Positions 31,947 through 45,256 of a stretch of 64,000 bases of DNA are shown piece by piece (within the stretch, counting starts at the first letter, position 1; the number at the start of each line of letters is the position of its first letter). The position numbers were made by a program, and so were the translations under genes. The notes beneath the pieces were generated by a model. The model worked only from the letters and a program-made list of their open reading frames with translations. It was not told where the DNA came from and did not search any database. The stretch is from Parascedosporium putredinis (taxonomy: Eukaryota; Ascomycota; Sordariomycetes; Microascales; Microascaceae), in the NCBI GenBank assembly GCA_949357655.1, contig CASHTG010000008.1, positions 248,001-312,000 of the forward strand, given 5' to 3'.

Positions 31947-34900
31947 CAAGTCAAGTACGGTTTGTTGGGTATGATACGATGTAGGTAAGGGAAATACAAG
32001 CTTTCGACCGAGGATACGTGCCCATGGAAAGGGTTTGGCCGGAGGAGGTTCAAGACGAGGAACAAAACAGGAGAGGCGCTTGTTGGCGAATGGGATGGGC
32101 AAGGGATGGTTTTAAACATGCAAGACCAAGGCCGGGTTGGGTAGCTTGGACGGGCCGGAGCAGATCGCCTGTGTGGGACGGACAAGGATCGAGGGTGGAA
32201 GGGGGAAAGAGGAAGAAAAGAGGAAAGGAAGAAAAAGTAAATAAAACTGGATCCACGATGCAAGCCGTCGAGCGGCGGAAGGGGATGCAAAAAAGGATAG
32301 CTTGGCCGCGTGCAGGGAATCGTGCAGATTAAGATATCCTTCGTCTATCAAAAGGGGGCGGCGAAACTTGCGGTCAGGACGTGTTATTCAGAGAGCTTGA
32401 GGGTTTGAGGGCGGAACTTTGGTCGACCTGGAGACAATGCACGGCGGTGGGGTTCTGATATTTCCTTTGGCCAGCAAGGTTTATTGCATTCGTTTCATGA
32501 AATCCAACTCGAGGGAAGCTTCTCGGCGGCTATCGGAAGAGACCCAAACTATGCTGTGGTAAGGAAGAGGAGAGAGAGAGGTGTTGGAGATGAGGAACAA
32601 AAACAAGCAATGTGGGCGTACTGCCGTGTTAAGACTCTTTTGTCGGTTTGATGTGTGGGTGGGCGGGCGTGTGAACGTGGACGTGGGCGTTCTTCGTCTT
32701 TCCTCGCCGGAATACACTTTTCTTTTCGGATGTGTGCGTGTGCAGGCAGGAGACCTTTTAATTCGGCGAAAATCAGGGTCCCCCTCTCTTTCTCCGGTCG
32801 CTTGTCCTATCTGCCCTCAAATGGGGTTGTCTACTATTATCCCTGTGCGTGTGCCCGCTTGACCCCCTTGTTTGAACAAAGCCGCTGGCGGGTACCGTTG
32901 CAGCAAGCGTCGCTTCGGATGCAAGGAGGGGATGGCGGGTGGATTGGTTGAGAGCGGGGGTTGGAACCAAGGCCGGTGACGGGCACGAGCCAGCGCAAGC
33001 AGGGCCCTGTGACTATGAGGATGGAAGGGGTTTAGCCAGGGCTGGAAGTGGATAAGACACGCAACTCCTGCCTGTGAGTATTGTGGAGGGGTGGCAAGCG
33101 GTTTCTCTTTTGAGACGGCGTGTCGCTCTCTCTGGGGTCTGCCTGAGTCGACCCTTGGGGCTTTGCTTTGGGGGTGGCGGCGGTGGGTCAAATAGCTAAA
33201 CTCAGCGCAGCGAACAAAGCACGCCAACAGGGAGGGAGAGGAGCCCGAACTTGGCTTTTTTCTAGTTTTGTTTTTCTAGCTCGGGGAACGGGGAAATTGT
33301 AGGACCTGGAGGCTAGATCCGTGTTCGATCTGATAATAGCGTGAAGACGGCAAATGGAATCTAGCAGGCTGGGCGCAAAGCAAAGGGCATGCCGAGCCGC
33401 GGCGATGCGATTCGACGAGGTGAGGGCGTAAAGTGGGTAGGGGCGAGCTGGACGAGGAGGAAAGTGGGAAGGTGGGGGCTCCGTCTTCACGGAGCACGGC
33501 AGCTGGTCTCCACTGGAAGAGGTACGATGCTACCTTGACTCTGGATGTGCGTGTGTTTTTTTCTCTTTCTTTTTTCTTGTTCTTGACTCTTATTATTGCT
33601 TTCTTTTTTGGTTGTTTTCCCTCTTCGTTCGATGGAGCCCAAAAAGCCCAAGGATCGATTGCGTCTTATTATTAGTGGGCGGGTGTGGGGTTTGGTGGAT
33701 AGGCGGTAAACAACAACCACTGGTCAATATCGAAGGGACGCCACAAAGGCACAGCAGCTTGCCCTGACCGGGGTCGCTGTGTTATGGATCCTGTTTGACT
33801 GGACAATGGCTCTCCTCGAGGTTCGATGTACTCTGCGTGTTGTGCTGCACGTTGTGGTGGCAGACACAGAGCAACAGAGCAACAGGGCAAAAGAGAGCAA
33901 AGGACAAAAAGAAAAAGATACACAAAGGGTCACTTGGATTTGGTGCGTGTTCGTGCAGGGTGTATCTGGGCCTGGGTCTGGAAGAGTGATCGGACGGCGA
34001 TCTTGTTGCCACAGCAGACGGCGCTGATCGATAACTTGTATTTAAACCCGAGGATGGTTCGTATCAATAGGCTGCTACGTCAAGGGGGCAGCCGTTCCCC
34101 TTTCCTTGATTCGGTGCCATATGGAGTTCAGATCGTGGAGCTCGGCGATGCTCCTGAGCTATGGAAGTCAAAAAGCATGGGAAGCGGAGATGCTGCCAGA
34201 GACGACTGCCCACCCCACCAGCTAAAGCCAGCCAAGCAAAGTTCAGGGCTTTGAGGCGCAGGGCAGGCGGTGGGACCACCTTGACCGCAAGTGAGGTACG
34301 TGCTCGAGGTACCAATCATTAAAAGTGTTGCTTCTTTGCCTGCCCTGTTGTCGTTCAGCCTGCCGAGGCTCGGTGGGGAGCCCTCTTTGGTCCTGCTTGA
34401 TCGCTGTTGCACCCGTGATCCACACTTTCCCGACTGAGGTTACGTGAGAACCTTGAACTACTTGAGTACCTCTTCGCCGGCCAAGTGGCGGATGCTACAT
34501 TTGGGCCAATCCAGAGAAAAGTATTACGAGGGCCGCCCACAGAAACTTTTGTGAAGAAGTCTGTTGCTGCCAAAGTGGCATGCTCTCGCTGTCTTCGAGA
34601 GTTTCCGATGAAGAAAAAGTCCCGTTGTAAATCGTAGGTTTGAGTGAAGGGGTTGAGCTATTGTCTTCTCCACTGTGCTTCTTCGATTCTTTTTTTTTTT
34701 TTTTTTCCCTCACTTCTTCTGGGTTCTCATTCCCGTCCTTTTTCTTCTCTTTCCCCTTCATTGTCTCGTCCACTTTGAAGAGAAGCAACGCGGTATCAAC
34801 GAGTTGGTGGTACCTACTCGGGAAGGAATAACCAGGGTAGGTTGGACCTGTCCCACCTCAAGCCCTCTCGGTGCGTTTTTTATGTACACCATATGCAAGC

Positions 34901-37900
34901 GTGAACTGGCGGGTGTGCGGAACAAATCGAGCGTTTTCAAGGTTTCCACCTTCAAAGAGCCACCAACTATTATTGACAGGCGTCTTCTCCTAATCTAACC
35001 GGCCCTGCATTGATTGTCCCTCGGACTGTGGTTTGGGTTCGTCCACCCAGCGTCATGCCATCAAAAGTGATCGAGGTCCCGGACAATTCCGTTTAGGGAG
35101 AAGGCATGATGGAAATGCAGCCATCCTCCTCAAAGTGGGCGAGCCAAAGGCCCCTAACAAACCGGAATCAAAGACAAACTTCCCCCTCACTTATCCCTTC
35201 TGTGTTTGCCGCCTCATCGAAAGCTTCTTCTGGCGGTGGAGAAGCCCCGTCTCCACCTCCCATTTGTTGGGGGTGAGCTAACCCGTTCTTGCCACAGCAC
35301 TAATGAGGGTGCCTGTGTACCAAGAATCCTGCCAGAGGAGCGGTCACGATGCACGGAGCACTAGGTCAATACAATAATAGCGAGCGAGCACACAGACACA
35401 GACAGGAGGCAGGTGGCGTCGTCGGGATGCGGTTGGCAGGGACAGAGAATAGAATGGAGGGTTCAGGTAATTACAGCAATTGCATCACACAACTCTCCTT
35501 GCTCTTCACCTCTGGCTGAAACGATATTCTTTTCTTTTGCTTGATCAAGGCTAGAGCCTTGCCTTCGGTGACACAGAGGATAAGAATGCTCATGGCCTAG
35601 CCAGAATGCCTTCGTCGAGCAAGCATCATGCGATGAATTCTACCGTCACGGAAGAAGGAGCACAAACGCAAGCATAATGCTTCAGCAGGAGGGGTTGGGT
35701 TGGTCCAGGGCATCAAAATGCACCCCACTTTTCACCATATGGGAGCCCCTGGCGATGGCTACGGAGCTGAGGAGCGCTGCCATCGTCAGTGGCTGATCAC
35801 AGCCACGATCTGCACCACACACAACACGCCGAATCGCAGGCCGAGATTTGGCCCTCGCCTGCCTGTGACCTGGCGATGGGACTCCTACTTTCTCAGCGTG
35901 AGGCTAAATAGAGCACGCAGTGAGTCCGGCAGTTACACGCCGTCTCGCGAGGTGGTATCAATGTGTTAATTGACCACGAGAGAAGACAAGAAAAAAAGAA
36001 AGAAAACGAAAAAGTGAACATAACCCCCACAAGGCACAGAAAGTCGCACCATGTTACGAAGCGGGGAGGCATGACGAAAATGGCCGATGTCGCACTCGGG
36101 GCTCAGGCCTGAAAAAGAGGGGTTCCACAAACGTTGCGTCGGGATGCCCTGTAGCGAATGGCAAGCCCGCTCGATATTGCTTCCAGGCGACGCGAGTATC
36201 TGGTTCAGAATAGCAATAGCGAAGCAGTGATCTCATCATCCCACGTCCAACCAAAGGTTCATTGAAAATGAAGAGCATCGAACGGGAGTCATGTCAACCA
36301 TGGACCTATTTACTCTTTGTTGCTTCTTTTGTCTCTCTTGTTTGTCATTAGGTGGGGGACTATCATGATGTGCAAGAGTCGGACACCAGGAAAGCGACAG
36401 AGATGGACGCCTCCGAGACCTCCTCCTACCCTTGATTTTCACATCGTTTTACTTAGCCCGGGAGAGGGTGCCTTTCCGCGCAGATCTTCAAGATTTTTGC
36501 CGAATGACCTCTTTTTCCTCCCAAACGAGTAACTATTGACATGGGGAAGTGACGAATGCCTAGAGCGGGAATGTCATGGTGTTCCTTGTCACCGTGCTGA
36601 AACCTTTGCGCTTCACTTCCCGACATCGTGGAGAGACATCAGACTAGTGCCCAATCTCATGATGGTAAAAGGTGCTAGGCCAAGGACCCTGCATCTGGAA
36701 CTCCTCCATGGTTTCCCCTCCGTCCTGCGACGAATCGTTTGTTCGCGTGGACTGGCTTGGCTTTGTCCGATGGGCAAGGGAAGGATGCACCAGCCTAACT
36801 TGGCAAAGAGGGAAATTATGGGCGGTCCGTCCGTCTGTCAGTCCAAACGGACACTGACGGGCACTCCCCTGAGGTCTGACCTTGTTTGCCCGCTCCCGCT
36901 CGACCGTCCGGGCCAGACAACCTGGTCGGTCGGGTTGTGGTGTGCTGTGGCGCCCTAGGCGGAGGTCACGATGGCTCGATGGTGACATCGCGAAATTCAT
37001 TCTTGGAAAGGAGATGCTTATTACACCCATCCCTCGCCCGTACCTTGTTTCTTTCTCAAGTGGGATTACCTCACCACGAAATTCCGAGGAATTTTGGACG
37101 GGATGTGCAGCTCTCGCCCACTTGGCTTTGCTTCCCTTCGGTATCTTCCCCTGCCTCTTGTTTTGAGAACAAGCCCGGAGGGCGGGCTGGCATGAATGGA
37201 GCGTGCCCCAGTCAGACTTTCGGGCCGGACCTAGGGGTCATCCTCTAGGACTTTAGGCTTCATTTTGCCCGATGACTACACGAGAATGCTGGCCCGAGTC
37301 GTTATTTCGTAAATATGTGAGGCTTAGGCTGGGGGTGAGCCAGCTTCAGCTCCGTTCAGACTCCAAGGCTGCAATGGGTGGATGGATGGATGGCTGTCGA
37401 TCCCGCAGGCGCAGGCGGGAGACTGTCCCAGCTTCGGGTGTCCGTGCCCATGCCCAGCCAACGACACGCGCCTCCTGGCGCTTTCACATGTCAAAATCCC
37501 AAGTTGGCTTCACCTTCGGCCAGCCAGGCAGGAATTGGGGGTGTAATATTGGGGGAAAAAGAAGAGGAAAAAGGAAAAGGAGAGAAAAAAAGAAAGAGGC
37601 CGAAAGGTGGTGTGCTCAAGGTCTCGGTAATTCCCTAAATACAAACCTCCCCGAGTGTGGTAACACGGGCGGGGGCGGCAGGTTGATTCGCCTGGCTGGA
37701 TGGACAGCGAGTAGGCCTTGCTTCCTGACTCGACACGTTGCGCTGTTGCATTTCGCGGGCATTTGTCGATGCAATTGCGACTAGGTCATTCCTGGTTTTG
37801 ATCTCGCTCGACGACGGAGCTCGGGGAAGTTGGATGGAGGAATCTATGCATGTGAATCATCCGGCGTCACATGTACTCGGTTGGAAAGCACCATCGATCA

Positions 37901-38809
37901 ACTGCTCGCCTTATCTTTTTTCTCTCTCTGGTTCACATGCTTTCCTTGTCTAGTTATTGATAGATTCTGAGGGCATTTCTTCCTGTCGACCGAATCGCCT
38001 GATACAGGTGAGAGGGGAGCGTGAGAGGGGCTCAGGAGGTCGGCCGTCACGGATTTCGCCCGGTTGCGGATGTTGGGGGTGATGCGCAGGCCACAAGCTC
38101 CCGGACGGGCTGGTTGGATGCAAGGGCTGCACCGGACCATGCTATCGGGGAGAACAATAGGACCAGAAGGAACAAGGGGAAAAAAAGGAAATGCAAGAGT
38201 TGTATGGGCTATGTGAGGCAAGTGAGATCTCAAATCAGCTGCTCCCACATGTCTCGAACTCACTGCCTCCCATGTGCATCCACCTGGTTTTTTTTTCATC
38301 GCTCGCTTCTTTTCTATGGCTGGAATCTACGGTATCGGCCAGTGAGGTTTGCGGGAAAGCGAAAGGGGGAGCTTGGTACCCCCATTGCATACAAATGCAT
38401 GTCAACTCTTGGAAAACGCGGCAAGGTGTCTGGGACTTGCAGGCCCACGCGGTTCGATATCGATATTTTCGAATAAGCAAACTTGGGCAAATGCTGAATA
38501 CTTTGGGGCTGAAAGAGGTCAACTGTGTGTCGCGGTTTTTCCATTTTAATACTGCCGGGAAGAAACAGCTAGCCGCATGGTGCTTCTCTAGCGGACGGGT
38601 GGGCGTGGACTGCGCGTCATGTACCTTGAGCTTTGTATATTCAGAATGTGCAGGGCGTGTTGGAAAGGAAGGTTATTTACAAATGGGTAACGTAGGCAAG
38701 CCAAAATAACGTTTTATACATGCAGCACCCTCTCCGCACCAAGCTCGTCTCAGGATATCGGTAAGAGGAAACAAGAACAAAGGGCCCCAAAGATCTTCCG
38801 TTTCCCTGA
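31947..38809. other. 6.9-kb region without a recognisable gene
   Basis: I found no frame with family motifs on either strand. The open frames (for example 33826-34254, 36536-36958, 37272-37784, 38191-38709) are Arg/Ser/Pro/Cys-rich and overlap in several frames, as noncoding DNA does. Notable sequence: a 17-nt T run at 34690-34706, GGAT repeats near 37376-37390 and purine-rich tracts near 37555-37605. The sequence is not AT-rich, so it does not look like a RIP-degraded transposon. Part must be promoter and leader of the gene starting at 31946; the rest is unexplained. Confidence 0.5.
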
Positions 38810-40087
38810 TCACGCCGTTGCACCCGTCAAGGTCAGCGTGTAATCCAGGGCCTGCCTCTCCACATCCGTCAGCTTGAACGGGTCAAAGTTGAGGATCTCG
38901 GCCGGGGTGTTGACGACGACCAGCATGGCTTCGCTACCCGCGTCGACCGTGGCCTCGGCCGCGCCGTCGACAAGCTCGACGTACTGCACCGTCTTTTTGT
39001 CGGCGGCGCGGATGGCCAGGGTCGCGGAGAAGGGCGCCGAGGCGGTGATCTTGGCGGAGACCGGCCCACCGCCGGTGCCCTTGAGGGGAATGATGTTGGC
39101 GCCCATGTACTGCGGCCGACGGGCAGCCTTGGGGCGGTACGTGCCCGCGGCGCCGGCGGGGTCGAGGTTTTGGTAGTTGAGGCGGGCGCGGTCCCTCTCG
39201 AAGAGAGCCTGGGCCTTGGGGTGGGCGATGTCGAGGAAGGCCATGCGGGCCCAGTACTTGGCGACGACGTCCTGAACCCGGGTGGTGCCGGCGAGCTTCT
39301 GGATGACGTGCAGCGGGGTGACTTGGCTGTTGGGCTCGTACTGGGTCCACACGCCGGGGAAGGTGGCTCGTCCGAGGCCGGGGAACTCGTCCGGGTTAGC
39401 GTAGATGTAGTAGAGGAACGGCCACGCCTGGTAGTAGTTGCCCGTGTTGGGGTACCGTCGACGATGACCTGGAACGAGTCGCCAATGACTTTGCCCAGCT
39501 CGATGAGGAGTCGCCGCCGGGCTGGTCGTAGCGGGCGCGCGCGTCGGCGCACAGGTCCGACGTGAGCCACAGGTCGGCGACGAAATTCGCCACGCTCTCC
39601 CACCACGCGCCCGTGTTCCACTGCTCGATCCAGGCGCCCGCCGCGTAGGTGAGGCAGTGGCCGTACTCGTGGACCGTCACGCTCGGGGTGGTGAGGTAGG
39701 CGGCCTCGACGTTGATAAAGGACATGCCGAAGCCTTCGTCCGTGCCCGTGTTGGCGGCGGCGCCGAGCCCCGTCCCGACGTTGTACACGTTGACCTTGGT
39801 CCAGGGCCCCGCGTCCGCCGCGTCGCGGAAGGAGAGGCCCGTGGAGCGCCAGCCGAGGTCCTCGACGAAGCAGGCGTAGGCGGACTCGAGGGAGCGGATC
39901 ATGGCGTCGGCGACGTCGGGGGAGGGCGCGGCGAAGATGCGGAAGTGGGGGAGTCGCGGTACTGCGTGCCGCCGGGGCCGATGGCGCTGTTGCCTTGGTA
40001 TTCGGTGGGTGGGGAGGGCGCGGCTTGGGGTTGGGGGAGGGCGGAGGCGCCGAGGGCGAGGGCGCCGAGGATGAGGGAGGTCCGCAT
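38810..40087 (-). CDS. Secreted HExxH-containing protein (DUF6055-like), three frame breaks
   Basis: Single exon; ATG at 40087; about 425 residues. Signal peptide MRTSLILGALALGASALP with an ASA-LP cleavage site. The mature part includes RDSPHFRIFAAPSPDVADAM, SLESAYACFVEDLGWRSTGL, VNVYNVGTGLGAAANTGTD, then VTVHEYGHCLTYAAGAWIEQ and WNTGAWWESVANFVADLW. HEYGH plus a Glu about 20 residues downstream (WWES) fits a gluzincin-type zinc site. The C-terminal half has YYQAWPFLYYIYANPDEF, WARMAFLDIAHPKAQALF and a beta-rich end (ASAPFSATLAIRAADKKTVQYVELVDG). Single missing bases are inferred at G5 39947-39951, near 39508-39510 and at G4 39449-39452. Role: probably an extracellular metallopeptidase or a degenerate relative; catalysis is not proven. 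Confidence 0.82.
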
Positions 40088-43000
40088 GGTGAAGGGAAGG
40101 GAACGGAGAGGTAGGGGCGGCCGGAGGAGGTTTCTTTCTCGTTCCTTTTCTCCTCCCTGGTCTTGGGGAGGATGACTCTGAACTGTCTTATACCCTCTAG
40201 TAACCGACGTGCTTAGGCTGTGGTCGTATAAGGACGAAGAGATGCTTCAATCCTTCTTCATTCAGCTTTCTCGCACATACCCTTTGCTTCCCTTTCTTTT
40301 CTCTTCATTCTCCGATTCTCCATTTTTGAGCCTTTTGGGGGATCGCGAATTGTTTATAGCTGGGTATGGGGAGGCGGGGGCGGGAGAGCATTTGTGGGGA
40401 TTTTGCCTAATATCGGACAGCGTTCTTTCAATCTCACAGGGTTCTCTTATTGCTAATTAATATGGTCAATCCCTTTTGAGCGTGGACCCGGGGGATAGAT
40501 TAAGGCCTCTTCCTTTTTTCTTCTTCATCTGTTTTCCTCTGGAAATCGTGGGTCAAAGAGGGTGGGGCGGGGCGAGTTTCCTAACCCGTGCATGGTTGCG
40601 AAGTAATCTATCTGGGATGCTGGAGATGTTTCGGTCAGTCAACGGCGGGGAAGATGCTGGGCTGGGGTTGGTGCGGGTGCCGAGGGACGATTCTTGAATT
40701 GTGCTGCAAGATTTGGATGAGGTGAGGGGGTGAGGGAGATTGATTATATTAATGCTGAGCTGTGACCGGGTTGTCAGGGATGAGAGCCTCGGGTGCACAT
40801 GGAGTCCTTGCTCGAATCACGCAGGATCTTTTGGTTCCTGTGCTAGACTCGGTGGGTGGGCGCCAACCCGGCCGGAAAATGGGAGATGGGAACAGGGCAG
40901 GGTCGTTGAGGTGGGATCGGTATGGAACCGGGGTTCGTAGAGCGCGGTCGTAGGTAAGCCGGGACCGGCCCGGATGAGGACCCGGCGCCGATCGGGAGGG
41001 GCTCGCCTGACGCCGGGAGCAATAGAAATTTGCGGTCGTGGCGACCTCCATGCTAGCGCCCCTTTTTGGCACGAAATCACATACCTCTGGGAACCGACAC
41101 TCAAGTACAATAAAAAACATCACAGACTCCTTGGATTGGTTACAAAGGCAACAGCCAAAGGTCTCAGCAAGCGGTTGACATGGGAGGCGGACATGAAATA
41201 TTTCCCTAGCCGGCACTCCTCGGAGAGCCCATCCCTTGTCCAAAGGGTGGCCTGCATTCACATGCTTGAAAACCTGCGGATCAGAAGCTGGCCGATTTAC
41301 GACAACCTCCGGGAGCAACGAGGAGACAACAAACAAATCTTGGCAGGGGAGAGCCGGGGAGGACCTATCCCTTGGCGCATTCGCCTCCGCGTCTTCCCTC
41401 CCCTCTTCGAAGCCATCCCCAGACGCCGCCTTGTGCGCGAACGTGCTGTCCCAGATACCCGGTCCTTGTCAAGGCGTCCGAGCGGGAGAGGCGGCTTCAC
41501 TTCCGCTCGCAGGCAAAAAAAAATAGCTGCAGCTGAAGATGATATTGTGCTGGGGAGGCCACGGCGAGGCTGAAGGGTGGTGGGCAGGGGAACACGACCT
41601 GCCCGGAATGGAATAGGGGCACTCGACACTATCACAAGCCACGAATCAACTTGAGAACGACCAAGCCCTGGAGGTCCCAGCGTTCGTCATGAGCTGGTGG
41701 AGATAACCTCATCGGTTTCCTGGCCTCACCCTTTGACGCTAAGGAATTAAGTTTGTGCCGGCTTTGGATCATCCGTCATCCAGCCGCATTGGGACGAGGC
41801 CGTGAGCCACCATATCGTTACCTGCGCTTCTTAGGAATTTTGCCCGCTTGTTCGTCGCCTCTTTCTTGTTTCATTGGGTATTTTATATTTCTTTGCATAC
41901 GAGCATTGCAAGCAATGCCTTGCGACGCCCCTGTCTCTCTAGCTTTCGCCAAAGCTGACGACAAAGTTAAGAAAACGGGCAAAAATAGGTCTAAATTTTG
42001 TTTCCCCTGCGATAATGTATTGAGGAAAAGGGGAGAGGCTAAAGAAGCTCAGAAGACGGGGGCTGCCGCTTCGACCTCTCGCCACATCCCAGCGGACGCG
42101 AAGGAGGGCTCCATACTTCTACATGCACATGTACGAATCGACTTCATGGGCATGGATGGATTACGTGGTGCCCATCAGTCACTTTCTTATTAGGTTTCTG
42201 GCCGGGCGGCTAGCCTCCTTGGTGCCCGCCTTCATTTACATGTACACGGTTCTAGTTGCTCACCTCACTTACGCACGCTTGGCCGAGATATGCGGTGGCC
42301 GCCCTCCTCCTCCTCATTGTAGTCTACAGTGTTGGTGTGGCGCCTGGGTCTCATAGCTGAGACACACAGAAAAGGGTTCTTGGTTTTTCCAGATCGACCT
42401 TCCCGCCCTACCCCCCTTTTCTCTGCTGTGTGCTAGGCGTGGTCTAGGCCCTAGGGAAGAACGAGTGCGAGAGAGAGAGAGAGAGAGAGGTTTCTGGAAT
42501 GAGGAGTGGGATAGGTTCGTTTGCTAAAGGGGGCAACTTCTAGAGGGACCGCAGAGGGAAAGTCAAGTTTTCGTGGCGTGTAGACTTCAACCTTGGATCT
42601 GGAAATCGCTGGGATGGCTCTTGTCGTGTTGGTCAGCCCGACCAGCGCTTGCGCATGGGGCAGCTCGATTGCGTTCCGGGACTCCTTGTCTGATTACTTC
42701 TCGTAGCTTCAAATCTGTGCGCGCGTAGTAATCGAATTAAAGTTGATCGAATTCGCCAGCTCCCATCCTCGCTTTTCCCGTCTATTCCCATCAGGGAAAG
42801 TCTACTTGGCTATTTGCGTGATAGATCGAGCATTAGAGCCGTTTCCCCCAGACACCATTTAGGGATCCCCATGCCTAGCCATGGCTTCCCCTCTTCCCGT
42901 CCGCCTGCCTTTCCCAGTTGATCCTTCGGTCCTCTTGGCCAAGTGTGCTTTTGGAGACACTATATCTCCTGGGGTCGTTTAAAGAAACAGCAATAGCAAC

Positions 43001-43201
43001 AAAGCTTCGACCTCGTTATTTTCTCTTTTATATCGGGGTCCCCTTCCTCCCTCTTTTTCCATACCTGACCCCAAGCCGACAACGAAAGGAAGACAGGATC
43101 CCCAACTTTTGATACCCCTGCCTATAAGCCTCTCCTCCTTACCATCGGCGACACGAGGGAGCTCCGGAGAGGACCTCTATTTGGGAACGTGATCATACGC
43201 C
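40088..43201. other. Divergent intergenic region (3.1 kb)
   Basis: Between the secreted protein gene and the PTH11-like receptor. Open frames such as 40974-41573 and 41753-42193 show no motif and have alternatives in other frames. A perfect (GA)n tract lies at 42469-42489. The last 200 bases before 43202 are presumed promoter/leader. Confidence 0.5.
42469..42489. repeat. (GA)n microsatellite
   Basis: An uninterrupted dinucleotide GA tract of about 21 nt upstream of the PTH11-like receptor gene. Confidence 0.85.
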
Positions 43202-44691
43202 ATGGAGAGACCCGAGGGCTTCGACCCGGCCAGGGACAATGAGTCGAGGGTGGGCTCCGTAATCGCCGTGGCGGTCGTCTTCGCGAGCCTTTCGACAATA
43301 TTCACGGCCCTGAGAATTTTCACGAGGGCCAAGCTTCTGCACATGATCTGTGCCGACGACTGGGCCATTATCGTGGCTCAGTTTATATCCATCTCCGTGT
43401 CTGTCCTGACAGGCGTGGAGACGCGGTATGCCCTGGGCAGGCACATGTGGTCGGTGCCGGCGGAAGATGTCCTGATGCAGATCAAGGTAGGTGTGAAGAA
43501 AACATCGAAGCAGAAGATGAAAAGGCGGAAGATGGGGGATAAGGGAAGCCTCTAAAGGGGAAAATTATACAAGATGAAGGAAACACTTGGACTAACAAAT
43601 GGGCTTCTCCCCTTGTTACAGATTCTCTACGGAGTCATCCTCGGATACAACCTCGGCCTCAACGTCGTCAAAATCAGCTTCCTGCTTTTCTACCTCCGCA
43701 TTTTCCAGAGCAGCTTTATCCGCCGCCTAAGCGCCTGGTTCCTCGCCGCGGTTGCTCTATGGACGGTCACCCAGGTCATCCTCCTCGCCCTCACCTGCAT
43801 GCCGCTGACCTTCATCGCCCCCTCCATGGAGGGCCGCTGCCTCAACACCTATCCCGTGTGGTTGGCCTCGTCCATCACCTCCACGGTGACTGATTTTGTC
43901 ATATTTACGCTGCCTCTGCGTACGGTGGCGAAGCTGAAGCTAAGGCCGAGGCAAAAGATTGTCACGATTCTCATGTTCAGTCTCGGGTTCTTGTGAGTAA
44001 TAACTCGGACTCATAGTCGGGGAGGGGGATATGGAAAAAGAAAATAGCTGACTGAAAGTGAACCTCTAGCACCTGCATCATCTCTATTCTTCGCATCTTC
44101 ACCCTCTCCGACGCCGTCAACGCCACCGATCCCACCTGGGATAACGTCGGAACGGGCTGCTGGTCCATCGTCGAGCTCAACTGCGCCATTCTATGCTCTA
44201 ACCTCCCCACCCTGCGCCCGCTCGTCGTCAAATACCTGCCTTCCTTCGGCCTCTCCTCCGCCCATGCTTCCGTGGGAAGCAACAGCACCTACGGGCGGTT
44301 CGGGCGCGACGGCGAGTACATCCGCGGCGGCAAAGACTCCCGACACGGGACGACTGTGGTTGCCACCCGTGCGAGGGGACCCCCTTCTTCCAAGATTGCC
44401 ACCACGTCTGATTTCGTGCTCGATCCGGAAGAGGACACGGCTCCGATTTGTGCGGACGGCACGGAAGGCTTCGAGATGGTGGAGACAACGTGTTATTCCG
44501 GGCCGAGAGAGGGTGATGACAGCGGCGACGGCAGAGAGGACGGGGCAGGTTTGAATGGGGATGACCCTTCCCTGGAGTTGGGGCCGAGAAATGGTATACT
44601 TGTGACGAGGGAAACGAATATTATAACTAATCCTGCGCCGGTGCTGGTCCAGCAGGGCCAGAAAGCAGCTGCACTAGAAGAGAAGGCTTGA
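43202..44691 (+). CDS. PTH11-type seven-TM receptor-like protein (fungal rhodopsin-domain family)
   Basis: Three exons: 43202-43486, 43622-43992 and 44070-44691; no frame break; 425 residues. ATG at 43202 (CC-ATGG). TM1 VGSVIAVAVVFASLSTIFTAL is followed by RIFTRAKLLHMICADDWAIIVA (the conserved R-x-x-[TS]-R...DDW block). Then come a TM with ILYGVILGYNLGLNVVKISFLLFYLRIF, AWFLAAVALWTVTQVILLALTCMPL, NTYPVWLASSITSTVTDFVIFTLPL, a helix KIVTILMFSLGFFTCIISILRI, and WDNVGTGCWSIVELNCAILCSNLPTLRPLV. No CFEM domain precedes it. The roughly 160-residue C-terminal tail is polar with acidic Asp/Glu/Gly segments. Family members sense surface or host cues and act upstream of cAMP/MAPK signalling; the ligand is unknown. 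The neighbour is a convergent MFS transporter. Confidence 0.92.
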
Positions 44692-45256
44692 AATCGGAAT
44701 TAATTACACATTTTTGGTGTTTGGGACTTTTCTAATTCTTTTCTTTCTCAACATTACCCTCGGGTTTCTCATTCGTCTTTTCATATTACCTCCCTGCATG
44801 AGAAGAAAGCAGCTCGCCAAAAGAGCTAGTTACACGCCGGGCTGTTTTCCATATTGCCATTGTTGAATGACCGTCGACTTATAGCCAAGCAGGATCACTT
44901 TTTCAAGCCTGGGTTCGCGGGCTGCCTTCATCCGAGGGCCATGTGTACATCAACTGAAGGCCTTTAAGTACTTGAAGATAGTCTATACTACGAGGAAGAG
45001 AGGCTTACTCCAAGACTTGAGCCTAGCATTGATTCCGGGGTCATCACGTTCCGGACGGGCTCCTCGTCCGAGGAAGATCAAAAACGACTTCCCCCATCAA
45101 CGCCGTGCTCGAGTCTTGATCAATACGACTAAAAAGGAAAAAAGGTTCAGCACTCTCCCGTCACATATCATCATCTGAGTCTCAATCGAGAGGCTTTTGG
45201 ATCTATAGCGTTATTACCCCAACACACATGAGCAGACTAAGCTGTTCTTTTCTGAT
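44692..45256. other. Convergent intergenic region between receptor and MFS gene
   Basis: No gene. Short AT-rich 3' UTR-like sequence on both sides. Confidence 0.6.

Noticed and set aside
34690..34706. 17-nt T run as a poly(A) tail of a retroposed copy
   Set aside because: No target-site duplication or coding remnant next to it; simple homopolymer.
36536..37784. Open frames inside the 32-39 kb gap
   Set aside because: Composition and overlap pattern of noncoding DNA; no conserved block on either strand.
40974..41573. 199-codon + strand frame in the 40-43 kb gap
   Set aside because: Arg/Ser/Leu-rich, no motif, competing frames in all phases.
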